Shown: positions 28,401 through 36,897 of the stretch, one piece after another
Numbering within the stretch: position 1 is the stretch's first letter
How the letters are laid out: every line of letters begins with the position of its first letter
NCBI RefSeq assembly: GCF_030315745.1
Contig: NZ_JASXSH010000028.1
Coordinates: 1 to 38,345 of the forward strand
Length of the DNA: 38,345 nucleotides
Source: Gordonia heveisoli
GTDB lineage: Bacteria; Actinomycetota; Actinomycetes; Mycobacteriales; Mycobacteriaceae
Reading direction: 5' to 3'
Translations under genes and position numbers: made by a program
The notes under the pieces: model-generated
What the model saw: the letters and a program-made list of their open reading frames with translations, nothing else
The model's database searches: none
Told to the model about the DNA's origin: nothing

Positions 28401-30254
28401 ATGACTCAGACACTCGAACCCCAGCAGGTGCACAGCCAGACCCGACCGCCCGCCACGGCACAACAGCGGGTCGAGGGGTGGTTGGCCGATTTCAACGCGG
28501 CCCTCGCCGCCCGCGACGTCGACGCCGTCGTCGCGATGTTCGCCATCGACTCCTACTGGCGCGATCTGGTCGCCTTCACCTGGAACCTGACCACCGTCGA
28601 AGGACGGGAGCAGATCGCAGACATGCTGGGTGAACGACTCGACGACACCGACCCCGCCGGGTTCACGACGAGTGAGCCTGCCACCGACGACGACGGGGTG
28701 GCGTCGGCGTTCATCCGGTTCGAGACCGCCACCGGCCGCGGTGAAGGCCATCTCCGTCTCCGTCGCGACGCCGACACCGGTGTCGACCAGGGCTGGACGC
28801 TGCTGACGACATTGCAGGAGCTCAAGGGCCACGAGGAGCCCGCTGGCCATACCCGAGTCCGTGGCGCCGTCCACGGATCCGACCCCGATCCACGGTCGTG
28901 GGCCGAGCGCAGGGAGGCCGAAGAGGCCGAACTCGGCCGCACCGTCGATCCCTATGTTCTCGTCATCGGTGGCGGCCAGGGTGGGATCGCCCTGGGTGCC
29001 CGGTTGCGTCAGCTGGGTGTGCCGGCCATCGTCGTCGACAAACACGAACGGCCGGGAGATCAGTGGCGCAACCGCTACAAGACGCTCTGCCTTCACGATC
29101 CGGTGTGGTACGACCACCTGCCCTACCTGCCCTTCCCGGCGAACTGGCCGGTCTTCGCCCCCAAGGACAAGATCGGCGACTGGCTGGAGTTCTACACGAA
29201 GGTCATGGAAGTCCCGTACTGGAGCAAGACCGAATGCACCTCGGCCACCTACGACGAGGACGCCGGGCGCTGGACCGTCGAGCTCATCCGCGACGGTGAG
29301 GCGATGACTCTTCACCCGACGCAGGTGGTCCTGGCCACCGGCATGTCGGGTAAGGCCAACGTGCCGCAGTTCCCCGGCCACGACCTCTTCGCGGGCGATC
29401 AGCATCACTCCAGCCGACACCCTGGACCAGACGGGTTCATCGGCAAGAAGGTCGTCGTCATCGGTGCCAACAACTCCGCACATGACATCTGTAAGGCGCT
29501 GGTGGAGAACGGGATCGACACCACCATGGTGCAGCGCTCCTCCACCCACATCGTCCGATCCGACTCGTTGATGGAGATCGGCCTCGGCGCGCTCTACAGC
29601 GAGCAGGCGGTCGAGTCCGGGATGTCGACCAAGAAGGCCGATCTCACCTTCGCATCCCTGCCCTACCGGATCATGCATCAGTTCCAGATCCCGCTCTACG
29701 ACCAGATCCGGGAGCGCGACAAGGATTTCTACGATCGACTCGAGCGGGCCGGCTTCCTGCTCGACTTCGGCGACGACGATTCCGGCCTGTTCATGAAGTA
29801 CCTACGCCGCGGCTCCGGGTACTACATCGATGTCGGCGCTTGTGATCTCGTCGCCGACGGCACCATCAAACTGGCTCACGGCGGCGTCGATCATCTGACC
29901 GAAGACAGCGTCGTCCTCGCCGACGGCACCGAACTGGCGGCCGACGTGATCGTCTACGCGACCGGCTACGGCTCGATGAACGGCTGGGCCGCGGACCTGA
30001 TGGGCCGCGACGTTGCCGACCGGGTGGGCAAGGTGTGGGGTCTGGGTTCGGAGACGACCAAGGACCCCGGCCCGTGGGGAGGAGAACAGCGCAATATGTG
30101 GAAGCCGACCCAACAGCCCGGATTGTGGTTCCACGGCGGGAATCTGCATCAATCGCGCCACTATTCGCTGTATCTGGCGCTCCAGCTGAAGGCCCGCTTC
30201 GAGGGCATCGACACCCCGGTCTACCGCCTGCAGGAGGTCCATCACCTGAGTTGA
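28401..30254 (+). CDS. NTF2-like domain fused to a flavin-containing monooxygenase
   Basis: This 617-residue protein starts at ATG 28401 with AGGAGGT upstream. Residues about 20-145 form a SnoaL/NTF2-like domain (GWLADFNAALAARDVDAVVAMF). From about 185 a two-dinucleotide-domain flavoprotein follows: VIGGGQGG (188-195) binds FAD, VVVIGANNSAHD binds NADPH, and YATGY is the late FMO motif. The FMO fingerprint reads FAGDQHHSSRH, with His where Tyr or Trp is usual. The likely reaction is an NADPH-dependent oxygenation at sulfur, nitrogen or a carbonyl; the substrate is unknown. The frame is open far upstream (to 27138), but that stretch is antisense to the regulator and not coding. Confidence 0.85.
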   Translation: MTQTLEPQQVHSQTRPPATAQQRVEGWLADFNAALAARDVDAVVAMFAIDSYWRDLVAFTWNLTTVEGREQIADMLGERLDDTDPAGFTTSEPATDDDGVASAFIRFETATGRGEGHLRLRRDADTGVDQGWTLLTTLQELKGHEEPAGHTRVRGAVHGSDPDPRSWAERREAEEAELGRTVDPYVLVIGGGQGGIALGARLRQLGVPAIVVDKHERPGDQWRNRYKTLCLHDPVWYDHLPYLPFPANWPVFAPKDKIGDWLEFYTKVMEVPYWSKTECTSATYDEDAGRWTVELIRDGEAMTLHPTQVVLATGMSGKANVPQFPGHDLFAGDQHHSSRHPGPDGFIGKKVVVIGANNSAHDICKALVENGIDTTMVQRSSTHIVRSDSLMEIGLGALYSEQAVESGMSTKKADLTFASLPYRIMHQFQIPLYDQIRERDKDFYDRLERAGFLLDFGDDDSGLFMKYLRRGSGYYIDVGACDLVADGTIKLAHGGVDHLTEDSVVLADGTELAADVIVYATGYGSMNGWAADLMGRDVADRVGKVWGLGSETTKDPGPWGGEQRNMWKPTQQPGLWFHGGNLHQSRHYSLYLALQLKARFEGIDTPVYRLQEVHHLS

Positions 30255-30287
30255 GCATCACCCTGGGGAGTCATCGTGACAAGGCCA

Positions 30288-30335
30288 CGAATCGGTGTGC
30301 CGATCTGTCGATCGGCACACCGATTTCGTTTCGGC
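30288..30335 (+). terminator. Strong hairpin terminator after the monooxygenase gene
   Basis: AATCGGTGTGCCGATC (30290-30305) pairs perfectly with GATCGGCACACCGATT (30310-30325) across a TGTC loop, a 16-base stem. The T-rich stretch TTTCGTTTCGG follows. It begins 34 bases after the FMO stop and 119 bases before the stress-protein gene, so it probably separates the two transcripts. Confidence 0.75.
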
Positions 30336-30406
30336 GTCCTTGCCGGGATCGCTAGGCTGGATCCGATCCACCGCATTCGGTCCACAGCGCAGAGCGGAGC
30401 CGCCCG

Positions 30407-31273
30407 ATGAAACTCCTCGTCGCCTACATCGCCACCGCGGGCGGGGAGGACGCCGTCGCACTGGGATCGAGTCTCGCGCGCACCTTCGACGCCGATCTGG
30501 AGATCTGCATCGTCATCCCGCCCGAACCCGCGCATCCGACCGCCGACGTCGAACGCTTCGCAGACGCACTCGACCTCGCAGCCAAGGGGTGGCTGGACGA
30601 GGCGGTGGCGAAGGTCCCCGACGATATCCGAGTGAAAACCTCGATCGCAGTGCATGCCAATCCGGCCGACGGCCTGATCCGGCGGGCCCGGCGCTCTGGC
30701 GCGGAGATGATGGTGATCGGCGGTTCCGGTGGCGGCATCGCCGGACGACATACCCTCGGCACCGTCGTCAACGACATCCTCCATTCCGCGCCGATACCTG
30801 TGGCCCTCGCACCGGCCGGTTTCAGCCATACCGGGGCGCCCGAGGTCACCCGGTTCACCGTCGCCGTCGGGCATCGGCCCCAGACCCCGCTGCTGACCGA
30901 GCTGGCACGAAGTCGAGGGGTGGGTACGCATCGGCCGGTCCGTCTGTTGGCGTTGGTGGCACTCAACGAGGTAGCGCCCTGGAATCCCGATCCCGAACCG
31001 GAGCTGATCGCCACCGCCCGCGCACACGCGCAGGACAATATCGATCAGGCTCGCGCCCGGGTGCCCGAGGACTTCGCCGATCTCAGCTCGACGATCTCCG
31101 AGGGCCGGACCATCGAGGACGCGGTGCAAGCGGTCGAGTGGATGCCCGGTGACGTGCTGGTCGTCGGATCGAGCCGACTGGCGGCACCCGCCACCCTGTT
31201 CCTGGGTACCACCGCGGCCAAGATCCTGCGCACCGTCGCGGTGCCGATGATCGTCATCCCCAGCTCCGAGTAG
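30407..31273 (+). CDS. Universal stress protein with two tandem Usp domains
   Basis: This 288-residue cytoplasmic protein has two Usp folds, about residues 1-140 and 148-288. Each ends in a nucleotide-loop-like motif: VIGGSGGGIAGRHTLGTVVNDILHSAPIPV in the first and VVGSSRLAAPATLFLGTTAAKILRTVAVPM in the second, matching G-x2-G-x9-G(S/T) only loosely. ATP binding is therefore possible but uncertain. The start is ATG 30407 with GGAG ten bases upstream. TAGGCT at 30353-30358 may be the -10 element. No DosR-type palindrome was found upstream. Its link to the neighbours is not evident. Confidence 0.87.
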   Translation: MKLLVAYIATAGGEDAVALGSSLARTFDADLEICIVIPPEPAHPTADVERFADALDLAAKGWLDEAVAKVPDDIRVKTSIAVHANPADGLIRRARRSGAEMMVIGGSGGGIAGRHTLGTVVNDILHSAPIPVALAPAGFSHTGAPEVTRFTVAVGHRPQTPLLTELARSRGVGTHRPVRLLALVALNEVAPWNPDPEPELIATARAHAQDNIDQARARVPEDFADLSSTISEGRTIEDAVQAVEWMPGDVLVVGSSRLAAPATLFLGTTAAKILRTVAVPMIVIPSSE

Positions 31274-31343
31274 CTCCGCCCGGACCACGGATCGCCTTTT
31301 GCGCCGCGTGCATCGATCCCTTCCTGGGATACCTCCCCGCCCG

Positions 31344-31508
31344 TAGCGTCGTCGCCGACAAGGGTCACCGGAACCCACGCATCCGCGCTGGGATCCGATG
31401 CCGGGATCGGTGTTTCGTGCGCCACCCGGCGAAACAATTTCCGCGCCAGCGTCTTCGACGTCCCAGCCGGACGTCCGATGACGCCTGCGCACTGGAGGAG
31501 GAGTCGCC
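31344..31508 (+). promoter_or_regulatory. Candidate promoter and structured leader of the oxygenase-transporter operon
   Basis: The 235-base gap before the operon holds TAGCGT (31344-31349) as a possible -10 box, with TTCCTG 17 bases upstream. Stem-loops follow: CCGAT/ATCGG (31395-31410), GTTTCG/CGAAAC (31412-31435) and a perfect GACGTCC/GGACGTC (31457-31475). GGAGGAGGAG directly precedes the ATG at 31509. The last repeat could be an operator. The row of hairpins could also be a regulatory RNA, but I cannot match it to a known riboswitch. Confidence 0.4.
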
Positions 31509-32741
31509 ATGACCAGTACCGTTTCCGCGTCCGCGGACAGCACATCCACGGACACCACGTCCACGAGTTCCCTCACCGCCGACTTCGATGAGCTCTTCGC
31601 CCGCGTCGCCGACGGCGTGGTGCGTCGCGAACTCGACAACGTGAATCCTTTCGATCAGGTGAAGTTGGTCGCCGAGAGCCCGTTGAGCAAGTTGCGGCTG
31701 CCCGTCGAACGCGGCGGCTCGGGTGCCTCGGTTCGCGAGTTGTTCGCCGCGGTAATCGGTTTGGCCGCCGCGGATCCGACCGTCGCCCACATCTACCGCA
31801 CCCACTTCTGGCTCACCGAGGAATTCCTCAACCTGCGCACCGACAACGCCGACCGATTCCTCGATCTCGTCGCCGCGGGCAAGGTCTTCGCCAACGCGAC
31901 CAGCGAGCGCGGAACCAAGGCGGCCGGCGACTACGAGTTCAGCACCACCCTCACCCCCGTCGACGACCATTTCGTGCTCAACGGCGAGAAGTTCTACAGC
32001 ACGGGAACCTTGTTCGCCGACTATGTCAGCGTCTGGTCCGTGCAAGGCACCACGTTGACGTCGCTGGTCGTCCCCACCGACCGCGCGGGTATCGAGATCG
32101 TCGACGACTGGGACGGATTCGGCCAGCGCCGTACCGGTTCGGGCACCACCCGCCTGCGCGATGTCGAGGTCCATCGCGAGGATCTGCTGCGCGAGGTGCC
32201 CTTCGACGAACCGCTGCCCCAGTCCACCCAGGGCGCCTTCGTCCAGCTCTACCTGCACGCGATCATCGCAGGCATCCTGCGCGCGGTCGTCGCCGACGCC
32301 AAGGCTCTCGTCGCGGGACGCAGCCGCAACTTCTCCCACGCGTCATCGCCAGAACCCACCCGCGATCCGTCGCTGCAGCAGGTCGTCGGCGAACTGGCCT
32401 CCCTGGCCTTCGTGACCGAGAGCACCGTGCTGATCGCCGCCGAAGCCCTCGACGCCGCAACGGCTTCCGCCGTCGACGGCATCCAGAATCCCGCCCTGGC
32501 CCAGCAGGCGTCGCTGGCCGCCTCCAAGGCAAAGGTGGTCCTCGACGAGATCGGTACACGGGCCGCGACGCTGCTCTTCGAGGCGGGCGGCGCCTCCGCC
32601 GCAGGCCGCGACAAGGATCTCGACCGGCATTGGCGCAACATCCGCACGATCACGCTGCACAACCCGGCTCGCCTCAAGGCGCAGGCCGTTGGAGCCAACG
32701 TGCTACTCGATCAGGATCTGCCCGCCAACGGCTACTTCTGA
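31509..32741 (+). CDS. DszC/SfnC-like FMNH2-dependent monooxygenase (acyl-CoA dehydrogenase fold)
   Basis: This 410-residue protein has the acyl-CoA dehydrogenase fold of DszC: an N-terminal helical domain, a beta domain with ANATSERGTKAAGDYEFSTTL and VLNGEKFYSTGTLFADYVSVW, and a C-terminal four-helix bundle ending HWRNIRTITLHNPARLKAQAVG. DszC (417 residues) oxidises dibenzothiophene to its sulfone using reduced FMN, and relatives act on sulfones, sulfides and amines. A role in oxygenating an organosulfur or similar compound is inferred. The first 20 residues are Ser/Thr-rich. A strong ribosome site precedes the ATG. It is the first gene of a five-gene operon with no flavin reductase. Confidence 0.85.
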   Translation: MTSTVSASADSTSTDTTSTSSLTADFDELFARVADGVVRRELDNVNPFDQVKLVAESPLSKLRLPVERGGSGASVRELFAAVIGLAAADPTVAHIYRTHFWLTEEFLNLRTDNADRFLDLVAAGKVFANATSERGTKAAGDYEFSTTLTPVDDHFVLNGEKFYSTGTLFADYVSVWSVQGTTLTSLVVPTDRAGIEIVDDWDGFGQRRTGSGTTRLRDVEVHREDLLREVPFDEPLPQSTQGAFVQLYLHAIIAGILRAVVADAKALVAGRSRNFSHASSPEPTRDPSLQQVVGELASLAFVTESTVLIAAEALDAATASAVDGIQNPALAQQASLAASKAKVVLDEIGTRAATLLFEAGGASAAGRDKDLDRHWRNIRTITLHNPARLKAQAVGANVLLDQDLPANGYF

Positions 32742-32782
32742 GCCGACTCCGCACACACCACATCCGCAGACAGGCAACGACA

Positions 32783-34147
32783 ATGGTGCAAGAGATCGAC
32801 GAGCGCGACCCCGACAACCGGCGCGCCATCGATTCGGTGCTCGACAAGCTCGACACCTATGGTCTCGGCCGGCGGCAGTTCGTGAAGCTGCTCGCAGGCA
32901 GCGCCGCCGCAATCGCGGCCGGGGGCACGCTGACCGCCCTCGGCCGCCACGGCGGTGACCGTGCAGGCGGGGTCGCCCACACCGACGGCAAATTCGCGCT
33001 CCTCAACTGGTCCTCGACCGGCGACTACGCCATCCAGTGGGCCAACGCATACAAATCGGCTGCCGAACAACTCGGTTACGCATCGGTGGTACTCGACGGG
33101 CGTTCCGATGCCGCGGTGCAGTCGAATCAGTTCAACCAGTTACTGACCCAGAAGACCACCGCCATCTTCGTCGGTCTCAACGATCCCGGCGCGCTGCCCA
33201 CGCTGGCCCAGGACTCCAACCGCAATGGCGTCCTCTTCCAGGCGGCCTGGAACTCGCCCGCCTGGTACACGCCCTGGCACAGTGACGAATACGGGCCGAA
33301 CTTCAATTCCTTCCTGATGCCGGACGAGTATGAATCGGTCGGCAAGGCCGTCGACGTCCTCGCGCACAAGATCGGCGAACAGGGCACCGTCGTACGTGTG
33401 GGCGGCTTCTATCCGTCGATCGACGGGTGTGAGACACAACGGCGCCTCGCGGTCCACGACACGTTGAAGAAGTACCCGAAGATCCGGTTCGCCGGTGAAC
33501 TGCACGCGAAGTACGACGCCGACCTGTCCCAACGGGCGACGACGTCGCTGCTGGCCCGCTACCCGGACACCGTCGGCATCGTGGCCGTCAACGATGACGC
33601 CGCCACCGGCGTCGTCGCCGGTATCGAGGCTGCGGGCAAGGTTCCTGGCAAAGATGTATTCGTGGTGGGCGCCAACGGATCCACTGCCGGAATCGAACGC
33701 ATCCTGGCCGGTACCCAACTGGTCACCACCGGCAACGTCCCGGCGTACCCGGCCTTCGTCACCATCGCGCAGTTCCATGATCGGCTCAACGGGTGGCAGC
33801 CCAGCGCGGCCGAGCGCACCTACGGTTGGCATGCCGAGATCATCACCGCCGACAACGCGCAGGTCTTCAAACAGCGCTACGTCGACGGTCCGGTCGGGGA
33901 ATCCTTCGACGTCAAGTTGCTCTCGCGCGTCGAGCATCCCCACGACTTCGATCTGCAGTTCGACGCCTATCCGATCGAGGATCTCGACAAGGTGTGGCCC
34001 GGCATCCCCAAACCAGACGGCTTCGAGTATCCGGCTGCGTACCTGCAGGCACGTCGCGACGGCGAGTTCGATCGCATCCGCGCCCTCTACCGCGAGCACT
34101 ATCGCACCCCGGTCCTCGGACCCTCACCCTTCGGGAGGAAGCAGTGA
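32783..34147 (+). CDS. Tat-exported periplasmic-binding protein of a sugar-type ABC importer
   Basis: This 454-residue protein starts at ATG 32783. An unusual polar lead of about 29 residues precedes the twin-arginine signal GRRQFVKLLAGSAAAIAAGG (Arg30, Arg31). The mature part is a type 1 periplasmic-binding (RbsB-like) fold, with FALLNWSSTGDYAIQWANAY at the N-terminus, IFVGLNDPGALPTLAQDSNR at the hinge region and GIVAVNDDAATGVVAGIEAAGK later. There is no lipobox cysteine after the signal. Tat export implies folding in the cytoplasm. The ligand is unknown; given the flanking oxygenases it is unlikely to be a simple sugar. Its stop overlaps the ATPase start (GTGA). Confidence 0.87.
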   Translation: MVQEIDERDPDNRRAIDSVLDKLDTYGLGRRQFVKLLAGSAAAIAAGGTLTALGRHGGDRAGGVAHTDGKFALLNWSSTGDYAIQWANAYKSAAEQLGYASVVLDGRSDAAVQSNQFNQLLTQKTTAIFVGLNDPGALPTLAQDSNRNGVLFQAAWNSPAWYTPWHSDEYGPNFNSFLMPDEYESVGKAVDVLAHKIGEQGTVVRVGGFYPSIDGCETQRRLAVHDTLKKYPKIRFAGELHAKYDADLSQRATTSLLARYPDTVGIVAVNDDAATGVVAGIEAAGKVPGKDVFVVGANGSTAGIERILAGTQLVTTGNVPAYPAFVTIAQFHDRLNGWQPSAAERTYGWHAEIITADNAQVFKQRYVDGPVGESFDVKLLSRVEHPHDFDLQFDAYPIEDLDKVWPGIPKPDGFEYPAAYLQARRDGEFDRIRALYREHYRTPVLGPSPFGRKQ

Positions 34148-35754
34148 GCAACGTCGAGCAACCGCGTCTTCAGGCGCGCGGAATCGTGAAATCCTTTGGG
34201 GCCAACCGCGCATTGCGCGGCGTCGACCTCAGCGTCGGCGACGGCGAGGTCGTCGGCCTGATCGGGGAGAACGGAGCCGGTAAGAGCACCATCCTCAACA
34301 TCGTGTCCGGTGTCCTCCCCTACGACGAGGGAACGCTAAGGCTCGACGGCGTCGACATCGCGCCCAAGACCTATCAGGAGGCCAACCGGCTCGGCATCTT
34401 CCGGGTGTTTCAGGAAACCAACCTGATCGATGCGCTCGCGGTCTACGAGAACACCTTCTTCGGCTGGGAGAAGCTGTTCGCCAATCGCGGTGTGCTCAAC
34501 CGGCGCGCGCTGATTCGCGCCACCTCGGAGGCGCTGCAGCAGGCAGGCGTCGACGACGTGGACCCGACGGGTCCGACTGGACTGCTCACTCCCGGGCAGA
34601 AGCAGAGCCTCGACATCGCCCGGGTCACCGCGCTCGCCGACAAACTCGAAATCACCCGTCCCGTCGTCCTCTTCGATGAGCCGACCACCGCACTCGACCA
34701 CGACCACGAAGACAACTTCCTGCGGCTGCTGGCGCGACTGCGCGGCGTCGCGGCCGTGGTCTTCGTCTCCCACCGGCTCCCCGAGATCCTCGAGACCACC
34801 GATCGGATCACCGTCTTCAAGGACGGCGAGTCGATCGCCGAGCGGGCGACGGCGGGCGCCGACGAGACCGAACTCCACCGGCTGATGGTGGGGAGGGTCC
34901 GGGCCACGAACTCCTACCGCGAGGGCGCACAGCGCACGATTGCCGAGGTGGTGCCCGAACGTCTTGTCGCCACCGGACTTTCGGGTGCCGGCGTGCTCCG
35001 CGAGGCATCGCTGACCGTCCGGCCCGGCGAGATCCTCGGACTCGCGGGTACCGAGGGTTCGGGCAAGCGGGTTCTCGGTGAACTCATCGCCGGCGCGCTG
35101 CGCCGCGACTCCGGCACCATCACGGTGAACGGCCAACCCTTGACCGGCGGTGTCGCCGAACATGTCGCGGCCGGGATCGCCTACGTGCCACCGGATCGCG
35201 CCGAGAAAGGCTTGATCACCTCCGCGTCGATCGTGGACAACATCCAGCTGGCGTCGCTGCACGATCGGTTCGCCACCAAGCGCGCCGGTCTGTGGGCGGT
35301 CGGTCGGGCGCGCAAGGCCGCGCAGCGATACGTGGACGAACTCGGCATCGTGGCCGACGGCATCGATGCGCCGGTGTCGTCGCTGTCGGGCGGTAACGCG
35401 CAGAAGGTCCTACTCGCGAAGTGGTTGCTGCGCAAACCCGACATCCTGGTCCTCGACGCCCCCACCCAGGGAGTCGACACCGGGGCCCGCGAAGGAATCT
35501 ACGATCTGCTGCGCGCGGCCTCCGCCGAGGGCACGTCCATCATTCTGATCAGCGACGACCTGCCGGAACTCATCGGTCTGTCCAATCGCATCGCGGTCAT
35601 CACCAACGGTCGACTCGTCGCGACCGTCGAAGCCTCCGCCGACGACGAACCGGCCGAACATGACCTGGTGGCACTGATGATCCCGGGCGGCGTCCCCGCC
35701 GGGACGCACCCGGACAGCTCGCCGGCCCTCGCTTCACCCACCCCCTCCGCGTGA
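34144..35754 (+). CDS. RbsA-like ABC ATPase with two nucleotide-binding domains
   Basis: The 536 residues start at GTG 34144 with GGGAGGAAG upstream. The first domain has Walker A GENGAGKS (41-48), an altered signature LTPGQKQ, and Walker B VVLFDEPTTALD. The second has a degenerate Walker A GTEGSGKR, a good signature LSGGNAQK, and Walker B ILVLDAPTQGVD, where the catalytic Glu is Ala. One composite site (NBD1 Walker motifs with the NBD2 signature) looks competent and the other degenerate. The overall layout is that of CUT2 importers for ribose, xylose and autoinducer-2. The overlap with the binding-protein gene supports one transporter. Confidence 0.9.
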   Translation: MSNVEQPRLQARGIVKSFGANRALRGVDLSVGDGEVVGLIGENGAGKSTILNIVSGVLPYDEGTLRLDGVDIAPKTYQEANRLGIFRVFQETNLIDALAVYENTFFGWEKLFANRGVLNRRALIRATSEALQQAGVDDVDPTGPTGLLTPGQKQSLDIARVTALADKLEITRPVVLFDEPTTALDHDHEDNFLRLLARLRGVAAVVFVSHRLPEILETTDRITVFKDGESIAERATAGADETELHRLMVGRVRATNSYREGAQRTIAEVVPERLVATGLSGAGVLREASLTVRPGEILGLAGTEGSGKRVLGELIAGALRRDSGTITVNGQPLTGGVAEHVAAGIAYVPPDRAEKGLITSASIVDNIQLASLHDRFATKRAGLWAVGRARKAAQRYVDELGIVADGIDAPVSSLSGGNAQKVLLAKWLLRKPDILVLDAPTQGVDTGAREGIYDLLRAASAEGTSIILISDDLPELIGLSNRIAVITNGRLVATVEASADDEPAEHDLVALMIPGGVPAGTHPDSSPALASPTPSA

Positions 35755-35787
35755 ACTCCTTATCCCACACCATGAACGGATGATGGC

Positions 35788-36861
35788 ATGACCGTCGAAC
35801 TCGACTCGACCCCGACCGTCCCGGCTGCCGAACCAGTGGTACCGAACAACGATTCGGCCACCGCGGCACCACACTGGCCGGTCGTACCGGCCTCACTCGC
35901 CAACCTCGGAAACCGGATCCGGCCATATCTGGTGACCACGGTGCTACCCCTCAGCGCACTGATCGCACTGGTGGCCTTCTTCGCGGTGCGCGCCGAGGCA
36001 TTCTTCAGTCCCGCCAACTTCGCCCTCATCAGCGGCCAGGCAGGCATCCTCTTGCTCGCCTCGCTCGGCGCGACCCTGGTCGTCATCGCCGGGAGCGTCG
36101 ATCTGTCGGTCGGTTCCATCGCCTTGCTGACCGGCACCGTGGTCGCGTACCTGATCAGCCACGGGCTGAACAATCCAGTACTCGCGATTGTCGTCTCGAT
36201 TGCGGTCGGCGCCGCCATCGGACTGCTCAACGGGGTCGTCTTCGCCTACGGCCGAGTCCCTTCGTTCATCGCCACTCTCGGCACGCTGTCACTGTTCGCC
36301 GGCGTCGGACTGACCATCCTGCAGGGCAGCACGATCAACTTCACCGCACCGGGTATTCGCAATCTGGCTGTCGGACAGTGGATCCCCAACCTCCAGAACG
36401 CAGCGGTGATCGCACTGGTCGTCTTCGCAGTCGTGTGGTTCGTCTCCCGACGCACCCGAATCGGGCTGTACACCTATGCGGTCGGCGGCAACGAACGCGT
36501 CGTCGAGCTCGCCGGCGTTGCCACCCGCCGGGTGAAGGTCTTCGTCCTCGTCGCGTCGGGTGTCACTGCCGGACTCGCCGGCCTACTGTTGACCGCACAG
36601 CTCGGCGCGGCGGGACCCACCCTGGGCTCGACGATCCTGCTGGATTCGGTAGCCGCCATCGTGATCGGCGGCACCGCCCTGTCCGGCGGTGTCGGCAGTG
36701 TCACCCGTACCGTGCTCGGTGTCTTGATTCTGACCGTGTTGTCCAACGGCCTCAACCAGATCGGGGCGGCCGACTATACCCAGACCATCATCAAGGGTCT
36801 CGTCATCGTCGTCGCCGCCGTGTTCACCATGGCCTCGCAGCGCAAGCTGATTGTCAAATAG
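35788..36861 (+). CDS. RbsC-like ABC permease
   Basis: This 357-residue polytopic protein has an N-terminal cytoplasmic tail of about 40 residues followed by nine or ten hydrophobic segments. Family motifs include GATLVVIAGSVDLSVGSIALL, YGRVPSFIATLGTLSLFAGV, YAVGGNERVVELAGV (the cytoplasmic coupling region facing the ATPase), and GGTALSGGVGSVTRTVLGVL. It is the membrane part of a CUT2 importer and is predicted to work as a homodimer. It lies 33 bases after the ATPase gene and 36 before the flavin monooxygenase. Confidence 0.93.
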   Translation: MTVELDSTPTVPAAEPVVPNNDSATAAPHWPVVPASLANLGNRIRPYLVTTVLPLSALIALVAFFAVRAEAFFSPANFALISGQAGILLLASLGATLVVIAGSVDLSVGSIALLTGTVVAYLISHGLNNPVLAIVVSIAVGAAIGLLNGVVFAYGRVPSFIATLGTLSLFAGVGLTILQGSTINFTAPGIRNLAVGQWIPNLQNAAVIALVVFAVVWFVSRRTRIGLYTYAVGGNERVVELAGVATRRVKVFVLVASGVTAGLAGLLLTAQLGAAGPTLGSTILLDSVAAIVIGGTALSGGVGSVTRTVLGVLILTVLSNGLNQIGAADYTQTIIKGLVIVVAAVFTMASQRKLIVK

Positions 36862-36897
36862 AGCCTCGGACAGCCACTTTCCCGATCAGGAGACATC

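Noticed and set aside
30255..30406. DosR-type box upstream of the universal stress protein
   Set aside because: The large inverted repeat here (AATCGGTGTGCCGATC) does not resemble the DosR consensus and is better explained as a terminator.
31344..31508. SAM, SAM-IV or cobalamin riboswitch before the oxygenase operon
   Set aside because: Hairpins are present, but I could not recognise the conserved core of any known class, so no class is claimed.
33793..34143. Upstream extension of the ABC ATPase
   Set aside because: It runs inside the binding-protein gene; the GTG at 34144 with its ribosome site and stop overlap is the natural start.
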